Position numbers and translations under genes: made by a program. Source: Cristatella mucedo (Eukaryota; Bryozoa; Phylactolaemata; Cristatellidae). Taken from it: a DNA stretch of 64,000 nucleotides. The stretch spans positions 1,740,393 to 1,804,392 of the forward strand of contig WPIO01000086.1 of NCBI GenBank assembly GCA_009760855.2. Reading direction: 5' to 3'. A model generated the notes under the pieces. That model did not search any database. It was not told where the DNA came from and was given only the letters and a program-made list of their open reading frames with translations. Within the stretch, counting starts at the first letter, position 1. The number at the start of each line of letters is the position of its first letter. This document shows positions 10,921-21,512 of the stretch, in pieces.

Positions 10921-11184
10921 CGTAGTGCGTGCCTCGATTCGCCTGGCGGCGTCGAGCAGTACCGAATTCCCTCTGGAGTGAACCGTAGTTGCCGCTGGTG
11001 GTGCATGAGCAGCCGCAGGTAGTCATAATGGGAATCGTTCTAAGGAAGGAATGTTTTAAGTTAAACCGAGTTGATTAAACCTAAATGTAGGATGACCATA
11101 ATTGATAGGTTACGCATTGTATCATTAAAATAAAGGAATACATGCAAACGTACATGCAAACATCAAAGGAAAGCATACGTGAAA

Positions 11185-11244
11185 ACATACATACATACAT
11201 ACATACATACATACATACATACATACATACATACATACATACAT
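11185..11244 (+). repeat. (ACAT)15 microsatellite
   Basis: Fifteen uninterrupted ACAT copies, with further scattered ACAT units on either side up to about 11262. Confidence 0.95.
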
Positions 11245-11274
11245 GCAAACATACATACATGTGAACACACGCAC

Positions 11275-11345
11275 ACATATAGATATATATGTGTACATGT
11301 GTATACATATACATATATATATACATATACATAGAAATATATATA

Positions 11346-11380
<35 letters not shown>

Positions 11381-11385
11381 GTCTG
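11275..11385. repeat. AT/GT-rich low-complexity tract
   Basis: Alternating purine-pyrimidine sequence: mixed ATAC/GTAT, then an (AT)(GT)(AT) core at 11337-11381. It is prone to slippage. Confidence 0.9.
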
Positions 11386-11787
11386 TTTGTATGTATGTGT
11401 GTATGGATGTCTATATTTTATCAATGGAATGCGTAGTGAATCCATTGGGCTCATGTTCCATTTAAGTTCGATGGCCTCGGTTTCACTAAGAACATCTTTA
11501 TATAATATATATCTATATATATATAGTCATGGGATTTTCTAGGTCGACCCGGTGGGATGTGCCCAAGGGGAAATATCAAGGGGTGGGATGTCGTAAAACG
11601 GCTACCTCATACCCCTTGGCTAGGCTAAGCCTGCGATAGTGATTGGTGGTACTGGGCATGCTTGCAGTAAGTAAGCGAACTTCGGTAAACCATGCCCACG
11701 TTTTCATGCAACTGTTGTGGTTTAGGGGGCATGCTAGCATAAGCCGATTGATCTGGCTTCCCTTGTGGTTAGTGAATGATAAATGGA
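11386..11787. other. Unique sequence abutting the U2 array
   Basis: No gene is recognised. Single-copy-looking DNA ends where identity with the repeat unit begins at TGCTAAAGGG (11788). Confidence 0.5.
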
Positions 11788-11982
11788 TGCTAAAGGGATA
11801 GCATGGCTGTTACGTGTGGTCGTTGCAGCATGGCGGCGGCCTTTTGGCTAGGATGGGAGTGTAGTATGTGGTGTTACCTACCGAAGGGTAGGTAAGGAGG
11901 GAGCCCGTTGGTGTGGCAGCACGTGGTCATGGCGTTTGACTGGCGTGACCACGTGGTGCAGCGACGGTTGGGGTGAGTTGCG

Positions 11983-12116
11983 TAATATCTGATACACGGT
12001 CCATCGGATCGTTATGATATTAATCTGATTTTTGGAACTCGGCAAGGTGTCTGAGGCTTGCCTCGGCCTAGCCACGGGTTGACCTGGTATTGCAGTGCCT
12101 CCAGGACCAGCCCACC
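11983..12116 (+). pseudogene. U2 snRNA copy 1, 5'-truncated edge copy
   Basis: Compared with the standard unit, a 135-bp deletion joins GAGTTGCG directly to TAATATCTGATAC. It removes about 80 bp of the proximal upstream region and the first 55 nt of U2. The lost part includes the U6-pairing 5' end, stem I and the GUAGUA branch-site-recognition sequence. The remaining 134 nt keep the IIb hairpin, Sm site and stem-loops III and IV unchanged. It is the outermost copy of the array and cannot make functional U2. Confidence 0.92.
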
Positions 12117-13067
12117 TCCCCCTTCGGGGTGGAGAATGTTGAAACTAAGCAATCCTGAGCACTTGCACTACCAGGCCACCAAGTTCCAATGATGACAATA
12201 TCATACGATCCTATGTATCTTGTATCAGACGATTAAGCTGCATAAGGTACATTCGTCTTCGTCAACCTTGGCCTTGTATCATTGTGACACGAAGTAGCCA
12301 AACCATCCATTGGTCTATTATAAACGGATACGCCCACCATGTGACTTCCGGTGGCCATCTTGAAGGATTTGAAACGTCGGCAGGTTCATGTCTTGGCATC
12401 GTCGCTCTCGTCGTCGACTCCGGCTTGCCATCGGGACATCCTGACTTGCAGTTAGTGAGTACAAACGTGACATTGAGCCTTTTGTGCTGCTTTGTAGTGC
12501 CTTGTAACTCGCTGTAACTAGGCATTTGTTAATTTCTTTGGCTGTATGGCCGTCTGCTGTCTCGGCCATAGCACTGCTGGTGGCACTGCCATGTTTTTCC
12601 CTTGTGTCATCGGTGGTTAGCGTTGTCGTTATGTGCCATCCACGTCCTATCGAGGTTAAGTCATGTTGCACACACTTGGAACGTCCTTTTTGCATGTTTC
12701 TTTTTCGTTCTCGTCGTTGTATTGGCGTGCTTCAGCACATTGTATCGTATCGTCAAAGTACGTTCGTCGGCACAAACAACGGTACTACGGTACTACGGTA
12801 CTACGGTACTACGGTACTACGGTACTACGGTACTACGGTACTACGGTACTACGGTACTGTGGCAGTACGGTGGCAGTAAGGCAAGGGACGTTCTCGTCGC
12901 CCATGACGAGCCAGTGCAAGCACTGGCTCGTCGGGCCGATAGGTCGTATGCATCTGGACAGGCAGCATAGCTGCGTGTTCAGTGTTCAGCGTGCGTCCGT
13001 CCGTACGACAGCCTGGGCCGACTTGTCGGGCTTGCCGTGCACTGTGGGAGCTCGCGTGAACACGTTG

Positions 13068-13231
13068 CACGTGCTAGCCATGTTTCGTCGTTGGCTACTC
13101 GATGCCATGAACGTTGGTACGGAGCACGCTCGACGGCACGAGCGTGGCGCAACGTTGGCATAAGCGTGTGTGCGTGTCGGTCGGTCGGTCGGTCGGTCGG
13201 TCGGTCGGTCGTGTGGTGGCTTACACACGTG
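13068..13231 (+). promoter_or_regulatory. Two distal CACGTG palindromes (representative unit)
   Basis: CACGTG occurs at 13068-13073 and 13226-13231, that is -455 and -297 from the U2 start at 13523. The second sits within ACACGTGCAC. The same two sites recur in other units. CACGTG is the E-box bound by USF/Myc-type bHLH proteins. Binding here is inferred only from the motif. Confidence 0.4.
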
Positions 13232-13333
13232 CACAAAACGTATTGCTAAAGGGATAGCATGGCTGTTACGTGTGGTCGTTGCAGCATGGCGGCGGCCTTT
13301 TGGCTAGGATGGGAGTGGGTGTAGTGTGTGGTG

Positions 13334-13355
13334 TTACCTACCGAAGGGTAGGTAA
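13334..13355 (+). promoter_or_regulatory. TTACCTACC inverted repeat upstream of U2
   Basis: TTACCTACC and GGTAGGTAA are perfect reverse complements around GAAG, at -189 to -168 from U2. All type A units keep the perfect form. Type B units read TTACCCACC, which breaks one pair. A dyad protein-binding site is possible but unproven. Confidence 0.4.
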
Positions 13356-13379
13356 GGAGGGAGCCCGTTGGTGTGGCAG

Positions 13380-13415
13380 CACGTGGTCATGGCGTTTGAC
13401 TGGCGTGACCACGTG
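13380..13415 (+). promoter_or_regulatory. Paired E-boxes in an inverted repeat, candidate U2 enhancer
   Basis: CACGTGGTCA (13380-13389) and TGACCACGTG (13406-13415) are exact reverse complements. Each contains a CACGTG E-box, at -143 and -113 from U2. The arrangement is present in both unit types. Animal snRNA genes use a distal enhancer and a proximal element, and this position would suit the enhancer. No octamer or Sp1 site was recognised here. Confidence 0.5.
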
Positions 13416-13442
13416 GTGCAGCGACGGTTGGGGTGAGTTGCG

Positions 13443-13522
13443 GAAGGACGCTCGTGGTGGGCAGACTGTCGCCAACGATGGCGCGCCTGGTGGATAATGT
13501 CAATGAGCGGCTGACGATCGGT
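13443..13522 (+). promoter_or_regulatory. Proximal U2 promoter region
   Basis: These 80 bp precede the U2 start and are nearly invariant between units. The PSE, which in animals lies about 45-60 bp upstream, should be within it. PSEs diverge strongly between lineages and I do not recognise a known consensus. No TATA box is present, consistent with a pol II-transcribed snRNA. The edge copy at 11983 has lost exactly this region. Confidence 0.5.
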
Positions 13523-13711
13523 ATCGCTTCTCGGCCTTATGGCTAAGATCAAAGTGTAGTATCTGTTCTTATCAGCTTAATATCTGATACACGGTCCATC
13601 GGATCGTTATGATATTAATCTGATTTTTGGAACTCGGCAAGGTGTCTGAGGCTTGCCTCGGCCTAGCCACGGGTTGACCTGGTATTGCAGTGCCTCCAGG
13701 ACCAGCCCACC
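13523..13711 (+). ncRNA. U2 spliceosomal snRNA, copy 2 (consensus copy)
   Basis: U2 is the snRNA that pairs with the intron branch site in the spliceosome. The 189-nt sequence starts AUCGCUUCUCGGCC, with stem I closing on a UUAU loop, followed by GUGUAGUAUCUG with the GUAGUA branch-site-pairing core. UAUCAG/CUGAUA forms stem IIa. UUAAUAUC (start of the IIc strand) is perfectly complementary to GAUAUUAA downstream, giving the alternative stem IIc. ACGGUCC/GGAUCGU forms IIb. GAUUUUUGG is the Sm site. GAGG-CUUG-CCUC is stem-loop III. GGGUUG/CAGCCC and CCUGG/CCAGG form stem IV, capped by UAUUGCAGUGCCU, the U2B''-type loop. The 5' end is placed by homology; the 3' end, near CCCACC, is uncertain by a few nt. 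Confidence 0.98.
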
Positions 13712-13746
13712 TCCCCCTTCGGGGTGGAGAATGTTGAAACTAAGCA
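13710..13746 (+). terminator. 3' hairpin and snRNA 3'-box-like element
   Basis: Just after U2, CCTCCCC and GGGGTGG (13710-13727) pair around CTTC with one T-T mismatch. GTTGAAACTAAGCA (13733-13746) then resembles the vertebrate 3' box GTTTN0-3AAARNNAGA, about 21 nt past the RNA end. It would direct Integrator-type 3' processing. It is conserved in almost every unit. Copy 28 has lost it, and copies 13, 16, 18, 22, 23 and 31 have length or base changes in the hairpin. Confidence 0.6.
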
Positions 13747-13901
13747 ATCCTGAGCACTTGCACTACCAGGCCACCAAGTTCCAATGATGACAATATCATA
13801 CGATCCTATGTATCTTGTATCAGACGATTAAGCTGCATAAGGTACATTCGTCTTCGTCAACCTTGGCCTTGTATCATTGTGACACGAAGTAGCCAAACCA
13901 T

Positions 13902-13957
13902 CCATTGGTCTATTATAAACGGATACGCCCACCATGTGACTTCCGGTGGCCATCTTG
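13902..13957 (+). promoter_or_regulatory. CCAAT/TATA/ETS/YY1-like motif cluster in spacer
   Basis: Within 56 bp, about 380-435 bp past the U2 start, the unit carries CCATTGG (inverted CCAAT, 13902), TATAAA (13914), ACTTCCGG (ETS type, 13939) and GCCATCTTG (YY1 type, 13949). The order resembles a pol II core promoter. The cluster is repeated in every unit. No coding gene follows, so any transcript would be non-coding; it may also be chance plus homogenisation. Confidence 0.35.
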
Positions 13958-14378
13958 AAGGATTTGAAACGTCGGCAGGTTCATGTCTTGGCATCGTCGC
14001 TCTCGTCGTCGACTCCGGCTTGCCATCGGGACATCCTGACTTGCAGTTAGTGAGTACAAACGTGACATTGAGCCTTTTGTGCTGCTTTGTAGTGCCTTGT
14101 AACTCGCTGTAACTAGGCATTTGTTAATTTCTTTGGCTGTATGGCCGTCTGCTGTCTCGGCCATAGCACTGCTGGTGGCACTGCCATGTTTTTCCCTTGT
14201 GTCATCGGTGGTTAGCGTTGTCGTTATGTGCCATCCACGTCCTATCGAGGTTAAGTCATGTTGCACACACTTGGAACGTCCTTTTTGCATGTTTCTTTTT
14301 CGTTCTCGTCGTCGTTGTATTGGCGTGCTTCAGCACATTGTATCGTATCGTCAAAGTACGTTCGTCGGCACAAACAAC

Positions 14379-14450
14379 GGTACTACGGTACTACGGTACT
14401 ACGGTACTACGGTACTACGGTACTACGGTACTACGGTACTACGGTACTAC
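14379..14450 (+). repeat. (GGTACTAC)9 octanucleotide array (representative)
   Basis: Nine perfect copies, ending in GGTACTGTGGCAGTACGG. An equivalent array occurs once per type A unit, for example nine copies at 12781-12852, and varies in copy number. Type B units keep only one or two units. Confidence 0.95.
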
Positions 14451-14502
14451 GGTACTGTGGCAGTACGGTGGCAGTAAGGCAAGGGACGTTCTCGTCGCCC
14501 AT

Positions 14503-14530
14503 GACGAGCCAGTGCAAGCACTGGCTCGTC
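14503..14530 (+). repeat. 13-bp hairpin with 2-nt spacer (representative)
   Basis: GACGAGCCAGTGC and GCACTGGCTCGTC are exact reverse complements separated by AA. GCCC and GGGC extend the stem outward past a 2-nt bulge. It occurs once per unit. In type B the left arm reads GACGTGCC, introducing one uncompensated mismatch. Confidence 0.9.
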
Positions 14531-14774
14531 GGGCCGATAGGTCGTATGCATCTGGACAGGCAGCATAGCTGCGTGTTCAGTGTTCAGCGTGCGTCCGTCC
14601 GTACGACAGCCTGGGCCGACTTGTCGGGCTTGCCGTGCACTGTGGGAGCTCGCGTGAACACGTTGCACGTGCTAGCCATGTTTCGTCGTTGGCTACTCGA
14701 TGCCATGAACGTTGGTACGGAGCACGCTCGACGGCACGAGCGTGGCGCAACGTTGGCATAAGCGTGTGTGCGTG

Positions 14775-14808
14775 TCGGTCGGTCGGTCGGTCGGTCGGTC
14801 GGTCGGTC
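14775..14808 (+). repeat. (TCGG)8 tetranucleotide array (representative)
   Basis: Present once per unit about 310-345 bp upstream of U2, with about 6-9 copies, for example eight at 13177-13208. The following GTGTGGTGGCTTACACAC is a short inverted repeat. Confidence 0.95.
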
Positions 14809-15116
14809 GTGTGGTGGCTTACACACGTGCACAAAACGTATTGCTAAAGGGATAGCATGGCTGTTACGTGTGGTCGTTGCAGCATGGCGGCGGCCTTTTG
14901 GCTAGGATGGGAGTGTAGTATGTGGTGTTACCTACCGAAGGGTAGGTAAGGAGGGAGCCCGTTGGTGTGGCAGCACGTGGTCATGGCGTTTGACTGGCGT
15001 GACCACGTGGTGCAGCGACGGTTGGGGTGAGTTGCGGAAGGACGCTCGTGGTGGGCAGACTGTCGCCAACGATGGCGCGCCTGGTGGATAATGTCAATGA
15101 GCGGCTGACGATCGGT

Positions 15117-15305
15117 ATCGCTTCTCGGCCTTATGGCTAAGATCAAAGTGTAGTATCTGTTCTTATCAGCTTAATATCTGATACACGGTCCATCGGATCG
15201 TTATGATATTAATCTGATTTTTGGAACTCGGCAAGGTGTCTGAGGCTTGCCTCGGCCTAGCCACGGGTTGACCTGGTATTGCAGTGCCTCCAGGACCAGC
15301 CCACC
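15117..15305 (+). ncRNA. U2 snRNA copy 3
   Basis: Identical to the copy at 13523 by eye; 1594 bp after it. Type A unit. Confidence 0.97.
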
Positions 15306-16707
15306 TCCCCCTTCGGGGTGGAGAATGTTGAAACTAAGCAATCCTGAGCACTTGCACTACCAGGCCACCAAGTTCCAATGATGACAATATCATACGATCC
15401 TATGTATCTTGTATCAGACGATTAAGCTGCATAAGGTACATTCGTCTTCGTCAACCTTGGCCTTGTATCATTGTGACACGAAGTAGCCAAACCATCCATT
15501 GGTCTATTATAAACGGATACGCCCACCATGTGACTTCCGGTGGCCATCTTGAAGGATTTGAAACGTCGGCAGGTTCATGTCTTGGCATCGTCGCTCTCGT
15601 CGTCGACTCCGGCTTGCCATCGGGACATCCTGACTTGCAGTTAGTGAGTACAAACGTGACATTGAGCCTTTTGTGCTGCTTTGTAGTGCCTTGTAACTCG
15701 CTGTAACTAGGCATTTGTTAATTTCTTTGGCTGTATGGCCGTCTGCTGTCTCGGCCATAGCACTGCTGGTGGCACTGCCATGTTTTTCCCTTGTGTCATC
15801 GGTGGTTAGCGTTGTCGTTATGTGCCATCCACGTCCTATCGAGGTTAAGTCATGTTGCACACACTTGGAACGTCCTTTTTGCATGTTTCTTTTTCGTTCT
15901 CGTCGTTGTATTGGCGTGCTTCAGCACATTGTATCGTATCGTCAAAGTACGTTCGTCGGCACAAAACAACGGTACTACGGTACTACGGTACTACGGTACT
16001 ACGGTACTACGGTACTACGGTACTACGGTACTACGGTACTACGGTACTGTGGCAGTACGGTGGCAGTAAGGCAAGGGACGTTCTCGTCGCCCATGACGAG
16101 CCAGTGCAAGCACTGGCTCGTCGGGCCGATAGGTCGTATGCATCTGGACAGGCAGCATAGCTGCGTGTTCAGTGTTCAGCGTGCGTCCGTCCGTACGACA
16201 GCCTGGGCCGACTTGTCGGGCTTGCCGTGCACTGTGGGAGCTCGCGTGAACACGTTGCACGTGCTAGCCATGTTTCGTCGTTGGCTACTCGATGCATGAA
16301 CGTTGGTACGAAGCTCGCTCGACGGCACGAGAGTGGCGCAACGTTGGCATAAGCGTGTGCGTGAGTCGGTCGGTCGGTCGGTCGGTCGGTCGGTCGGTCG
16401 TGTGGTGGCTTACACACGTGCACAAAACGTATTGCTAAAGGGATAGCATGGCTGTTACGTGTGGTCGTTGCAGCATGGCGGCGGCCTTTTGGCTAGGATG
16501 GGAGTGTAGTATGTGGTGTTACCTACCGAAGGGTAGGTAAGGAGGGAGCCCGTTGGTGTGGCAGCACGTGGTCATGGCGTTTGACTGGCGTGACCACGTG
16601 GTGCAGCGACGGTTGGGGTGAGTTGCGGAAGGACGCTCGTGGTGGGCAGACTGTCGCCAACGATGGCGCGCCTGGTGGATAATGTCAATGAGCGGCTGAC
16701 GATCGGT

Positions 16708-16896
16708 ATCGCTTCTCGGCCTTATGGCTAAGATCAAAGTGTAGTATCTGTTCTTATCAGCTTAATATCTGATACACGGTCCATCGGATCGTTATGATAT
16801 TAATCTGATTTTTGGAACTCGGCAAGGTGTCTGAGGCTTGCCTCGGCCTAGCCACGGGTTGACCTGGTATTGCAGTGCCTCCAGGACCAGCCCACC
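16708..16896 (+). ncRNA. U2 snRNA copy 4
   Basis: Consensus sequence; 1591 bp after the previous copy. The upstream spacer at 16290-16370 has several private substitutions. Confidence 0.97.
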
Positions 16897-18312
16897 TCCC
16901 CCTTCGGGGTGGAGAATGTTGAAACTAAGCAATCCTGAGCACTTGCACTACCAGGCCACCAAGTTCCAATGATGACAATATCATACGATCCTATGTATCT
17001 TGTATCAGACGATTAAGCTGCATAAGGTACATTCGTCTTCGTCAACCTTGGCCTTGTATCATTGTGACACGAAGTAGCCAAACCATCCATTGGTCTATTA
17101 TAAACGGATACGCCCACCATGTGACTTCCGGTGGCCATCTTGAAGGATTTGAAACGTCGGCAGGTTCATGTCTTGGCATCGTCGCTCTCGTCGTCGACTC
17201 CGGCTTGCCATCGGGACATCCTGACTTGCAGTTAGTGAGTACAAACGTGACATTGAGCCTTTTGTGCTGCTTTGTAGTGCCTTGTAACTCGCTGTAACTA
17301 GGCATTTGTTATTTCTTTGGCTGTATGGCCGTCTGCTGTCTCGGCCATAGCACTGCTGGTGGCACTGCCATGTTTTTCCCTTGTGTCATCGGTGGTTAGC
17401 GTTGTCGTTATGTGCCATCCACGTCCTATCGAGGTTAAGTCATGTTGCACACACTTGGAACGTCCTTTTTGCATGTTTCTTTTTCGTTCTCGTCGTTGTA
17501 TGGCGGCGTGCTTCAGCACATTGTATCGTATCGTCAAAGTACGTTCGTCGGCACAAACAACGGTACTACGGTACTACGGTACTACGGTACTACGGTACTA
17601 CGGTACTACGGTACTACGGTACTACGGTACTACGGTACTACGGTACTGTGGCAGTACGGTGGCAGTAAGGCAAGGGACGTTCTCGTCGCCCATGACGAGC
17701 CAGTGCAAGCACTGGCTCGTCGGGCCGATAGGTCGTATGCATCTGGACAGGCAGCATAGCTGCGTGTTCAGTGTTCAGCGTGCGTCCGTCCGTACGACAG
17801 CCTGGGCCGACTTGTCGGGCTTGCCGTGCACTGTGGGAGCTCGCGTGCGTGAACACGTTGCACGTGCTAGCCATGTTTCGTCGTTGGCTACTCGATGCCA
17901 TGAACGTTGGTACGGAGCACGCTCGACGGCACGAGCGTGGCGCAACGTTGGCATAAGCGTGTGTGTGCGGTCGGTCGGTCGGTCGGTCGGTCGGTCGGTC
18001 GGTCGTGTGGTGGCTTACACACGTGCACAAAACGTATTGCTAAAGGGATAGCATGGCTGTTACGTGTGGTCGTTGCAGCATGGCGGCGGCCTTTTGGCTA
18101 GGATGGGAGTGTAGTATGTGGTGTTACCTACCGAAGGGTAGGTAAGGAGGGAGCCCGTTGGTGTGGCAGCACGTGGTCATGGCGTTTGACTGGCGTGACC
18201 ACGTGGTGCAGCGACGGTTGGGGTGAGTTGCGGAAGGACGCTCGTGGTGGGCAGACTGTCGCCAACGATGGCGCGCCTGGTGGATAATGTCAATGAGCGG
18301 CTGACGATCGGT

Positions 18313-18501
18313 ATCGCTTCTCGGCCTTATGGCTAAGATCAAAGTGTAGTATCTGTTCTTATCAGCTTAATATCTGATACACGGTCCATCGGATCGTTAT
18401 GATATTAATCTGATTTTTGGAACTCGGCAAGGTGTCTGAGGCTTGCCTCGGCCTAGCCACGGGTTGACCTGGTATTGCAGTGCCTCCAGGACCAGCCCAC
18501 C
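18313..18501 (+). ncRNA. U2 snRNA copy 5
   Basis: Consensus sequence; 1605 bp after the previous copy. The upstream spacer has an extra GCGT at about 17845. Confidence 0.97.
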
Positions 18502-19920
18502 TCCCCCTTCGGGGTGGAGAATGTTGAAACTAAGCAATCCTGAGCACTTGCACTACCAGGCCACCAAGTTCCAATGATGACAATATCATACGATCCTATG
18601 TATCTTGTATCAGACGATTAAGCTGCATAAGGTACATTCGTCTTCGTCAACCTTGGCCTTGTATCATTGTGACACGAAGTAGCCAAACCATCCATTGGTC
18701 TATTATAAACGGATACGCCCACCATGTGACTTCCGGTGGCCATCTTGAAGGATTTGAAACGTCGGCAGGTTCATGTCTTGGCATCGTCGCTCTCGTCGTC
18801 GACTCCGGCTTGCCATCGGGACATCCTGACTTGCAGTTAGTGAGTACAAACGTGACATTGAGCCTTTTGTGCTGCTTTGTAGTGCCTTGTAACTCGCTGT
18901 AACTAGGCATTTGTTAATTTCTTTGGCTGTATGGCCGTCTGCTGTCTCGGCCATAGCACTGCTGGTGGCACTGCCATGTTTTTCCCTTGTGTCATCGGTG
19001 GTTAGCGTTGTCGTTATGTGCCATCCACGTCCTATCGAGGTTAAGTCATGTTGCACACACTTGGAACGTCCTTTTTGCATGTTTCTTTTTCGTTCTCGTC
19101 GTTGTATTGGCGTGCTTCAGCACATTGTATCGTATCGTCAAAGTACGTTCGTCGGCACAAACAACGGTACGGTACACGGTACTACGGTACTACGGTACTA
19201 CGGTACTACGGTACTACGGTACTACGGTACTACGGTACTACGGTACTACGGTACTGTGGCAGTACGGTGGCAGTAAGGCAAGGGACGTTCTCTCGTCGCC
19301 CATGACGAGCCAGTGCAAGCACTGGCTCGTCGGGCCGATAGGTCGTATGCATCTGGACAGGCAGCATAGCTGCGTGTTCAGTGTTCAGCGTGCGTCCGTC
19401 CGTACGACAGCCTGGGCGACTTGTCGGGCTTGCCGTGCACTGTGGGAGCTCGCGTGAACACGTTGCACGTGCTAGCCATGTTTCGTCGTTGGCTACTCGA
19501 TGCCATGAACGTTGGTACGGAGCACGCTCGACGGCACGAGCGTGGCGCAACGTTGGCATAAGCGTGTGTGCGTGTCGGTCGGTCGGTCGGTCGGTCGGTC
19601 GGTCGGTCGGTCGTGTGGTGGCTTACACACGTGCACAAAACGTATTGCTAAAGGGATAGCATGGCTGTTACGTGTGGTCGTTGCAGCATGGCGGCGGCCT
19701 TTTGGCTAGGATGGGAGTGTAGTATGTGGTGTTACCTACCGAAGGGTAGGTAAGGAGGGAGCCCGTTGGTGTGGCAGCACGTGGTCATGGCGTTTGACTG
19801 GCGTGACCACGTGGTGCAGCGACGGTTGGGGTGAGTTGCGGAAGGACGCTCGTGGTGGGCAGACTGTCGCCAACGATGGCGCGCCTGGTGGATAATGTCA
19901 ATGAGCGGCTGACGATCGGT

Positions 19921-20109
19921 ATCGCTTCTCGGCCTTATGGCTAAGATCAAAGTGTAGTATCTGTTCTTATCAGCTTAATATCTGATACACGGTCCATCGG
20001 ATCGTTATGATATTAATCTGATTTTTGGAACTCGGCAAGGTGTCTGAGGCTTGCCTCGGCCTAGCCACGGGTTGACCTGGTATTGCAGTGCCTCCAGGAC
20101 CAGCCCACC
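19921..20109 (+). ncRNA. U2 snRNA copy 6
   Basis: Consensus sequence; 1608 bp after the previous copy. Type A unit. Confidence 0.97.
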
Positions 20110-21512
20110 TCCCCCTTCGGGGTGGAGAATGTTGAAACTAAGCAATCCTGAGCACTTGCACTACCAGGCCACCAAGTTCCAATGATGACAATATCATACG
20201 ATCCTATGTATCTTGTATCAGACGATTAAGCTGCATAAGGTACATTCGTCTTCGTCAACCTTGGCCTTGTATCATTGTGACACGAAGTAGCCAAACCATC
20301 CATTGGTCTATTATAAACGGATACGCCCACCATGTGACTTCCGGTGGCCATCTTGAAGGATTTGAAACGTCGGCAGGTTCATGTCTTGGCATCGTCGCTC
20401 TCGTCGTCGACTCCGGCTTGCCATCGGGACATCCTGACTTGCAGTTAGTGAGTACAAACGTGACATTGAGCCTTTTGTGCTGCTTTGTAGTGCCTTGTAA
20501 CTCGCTGTAACTAGGCATTTGTTAATTTCTTTGGCTGTATGGCCGTCTGCTGTCTCGGCCATAGCACTGCTGGTGGCACTGCCATGTTTTTCCCTTGTGT
20601 CATCGGTGGTTAGCGTTGTCGTTATGTGCCATCCACGTCCTATCGAGGTTAAGTCATGTTGCACACACTTGGAACGTCCTTTTTGCATGTTTCTTTTTCG
20701 TTCTCGTCGTTGTATTGGCGTGCTTCAGCACATTGTATCGTATCGTCAAAGTACGTTCGTCGGCACAAACAACGGTACTACGGTACTACGGTACTACGGT
20801 ACTACGGTACTACGGTACTACGGTACTACGGTACTACGGTACTACGGTACTGCAGTACGGTGGCAGTAAGGCAAGGGACGTTCTCGTCGCCCATGACGAG
20901 CCAGTGCAAGCACTGGCTCGTCGGGCCGATAGGTCGTATGCATCTGGACAGGCAGCATAGCTGCGTGTTCAGTGTTCAGCGTGCGTCCGTCCGTACGACA
21001 GCCTGGGCCGACTTGTCGGGCTTGCCGTGCACTGTGGGAGCTCGCGTGAACACGTTGCACGTGCTAGCCATGTTTCGTCGTTGGCTACTCGATGCCATGA
21101 ACGTTGGTACGGAGCACGCTCGACGGCACGAGCGTGGCGCAACGTTGGCATAAGCGTGTGTGCGTGTCTGTCGGTCGGTCGGTCGGTCGGTCGGTCGGTC
21201 GGTCGTGTGGTGGCTTACACACGTGCACAAAACGTATTGCTAAAGGGATAGCATGGCTGTTACGTGTGGTCGTTGCAGCATGGCGGCGGCCTTTTGGCTA
21301 GGATGGGAGTGTAGTATGTGGTGTTACCTACCGAAGGGTAGGTAAGGAGGGAGCCCGTTGGTGTGGCAGCACGTGGTCATGGCGTTTGACTGGCGTGACC
21401 ACGTGGTGCAGCGACGGTTGGGGTGAGTTGCGGAAGGACGCTCGTGGTGGGCAGACTGTCGCCAACGATGGCGCGCCTGGTGGATAATGTCAATGAGCGG
21501 CTGACGATCGGT

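Noticed and set aside
11125-11542. Open frames of 80-110 residues over 11081-11542
   Set aside because: They translate ACAT and AT/GT microsatellites (runs of YVCM or YIYI) and have no protein character.
12284-12517. 77-residue open frame repeated in nearly every unit
   Set aside because: Its conservation follows from unit homogenisation. Single-base and small indels break it in some units (for example near 25282, 47213 and 62907) without compensation, and it has no recognised domain.
12663-13163. 150-240 residue frames with repeating TTVLRYYG
   Set aside because: They are translations of the GGTACTAC octanucleotide array. An 8-bp period reads through all three frames, and frame and length change from unit to unit.
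13177-13210. (TCGG)n and GGTACTAC arrays as CRISPR-like repeats
   Set aside because: They are contiguous short tandem repeats without spacers in a eukaryotic context.
13334-13552. 72-residue minus-strand frame at each U2
   Set aside because: It overlaps the U2 promoter and the U2 5' end in antisense and is conserved only because they are.
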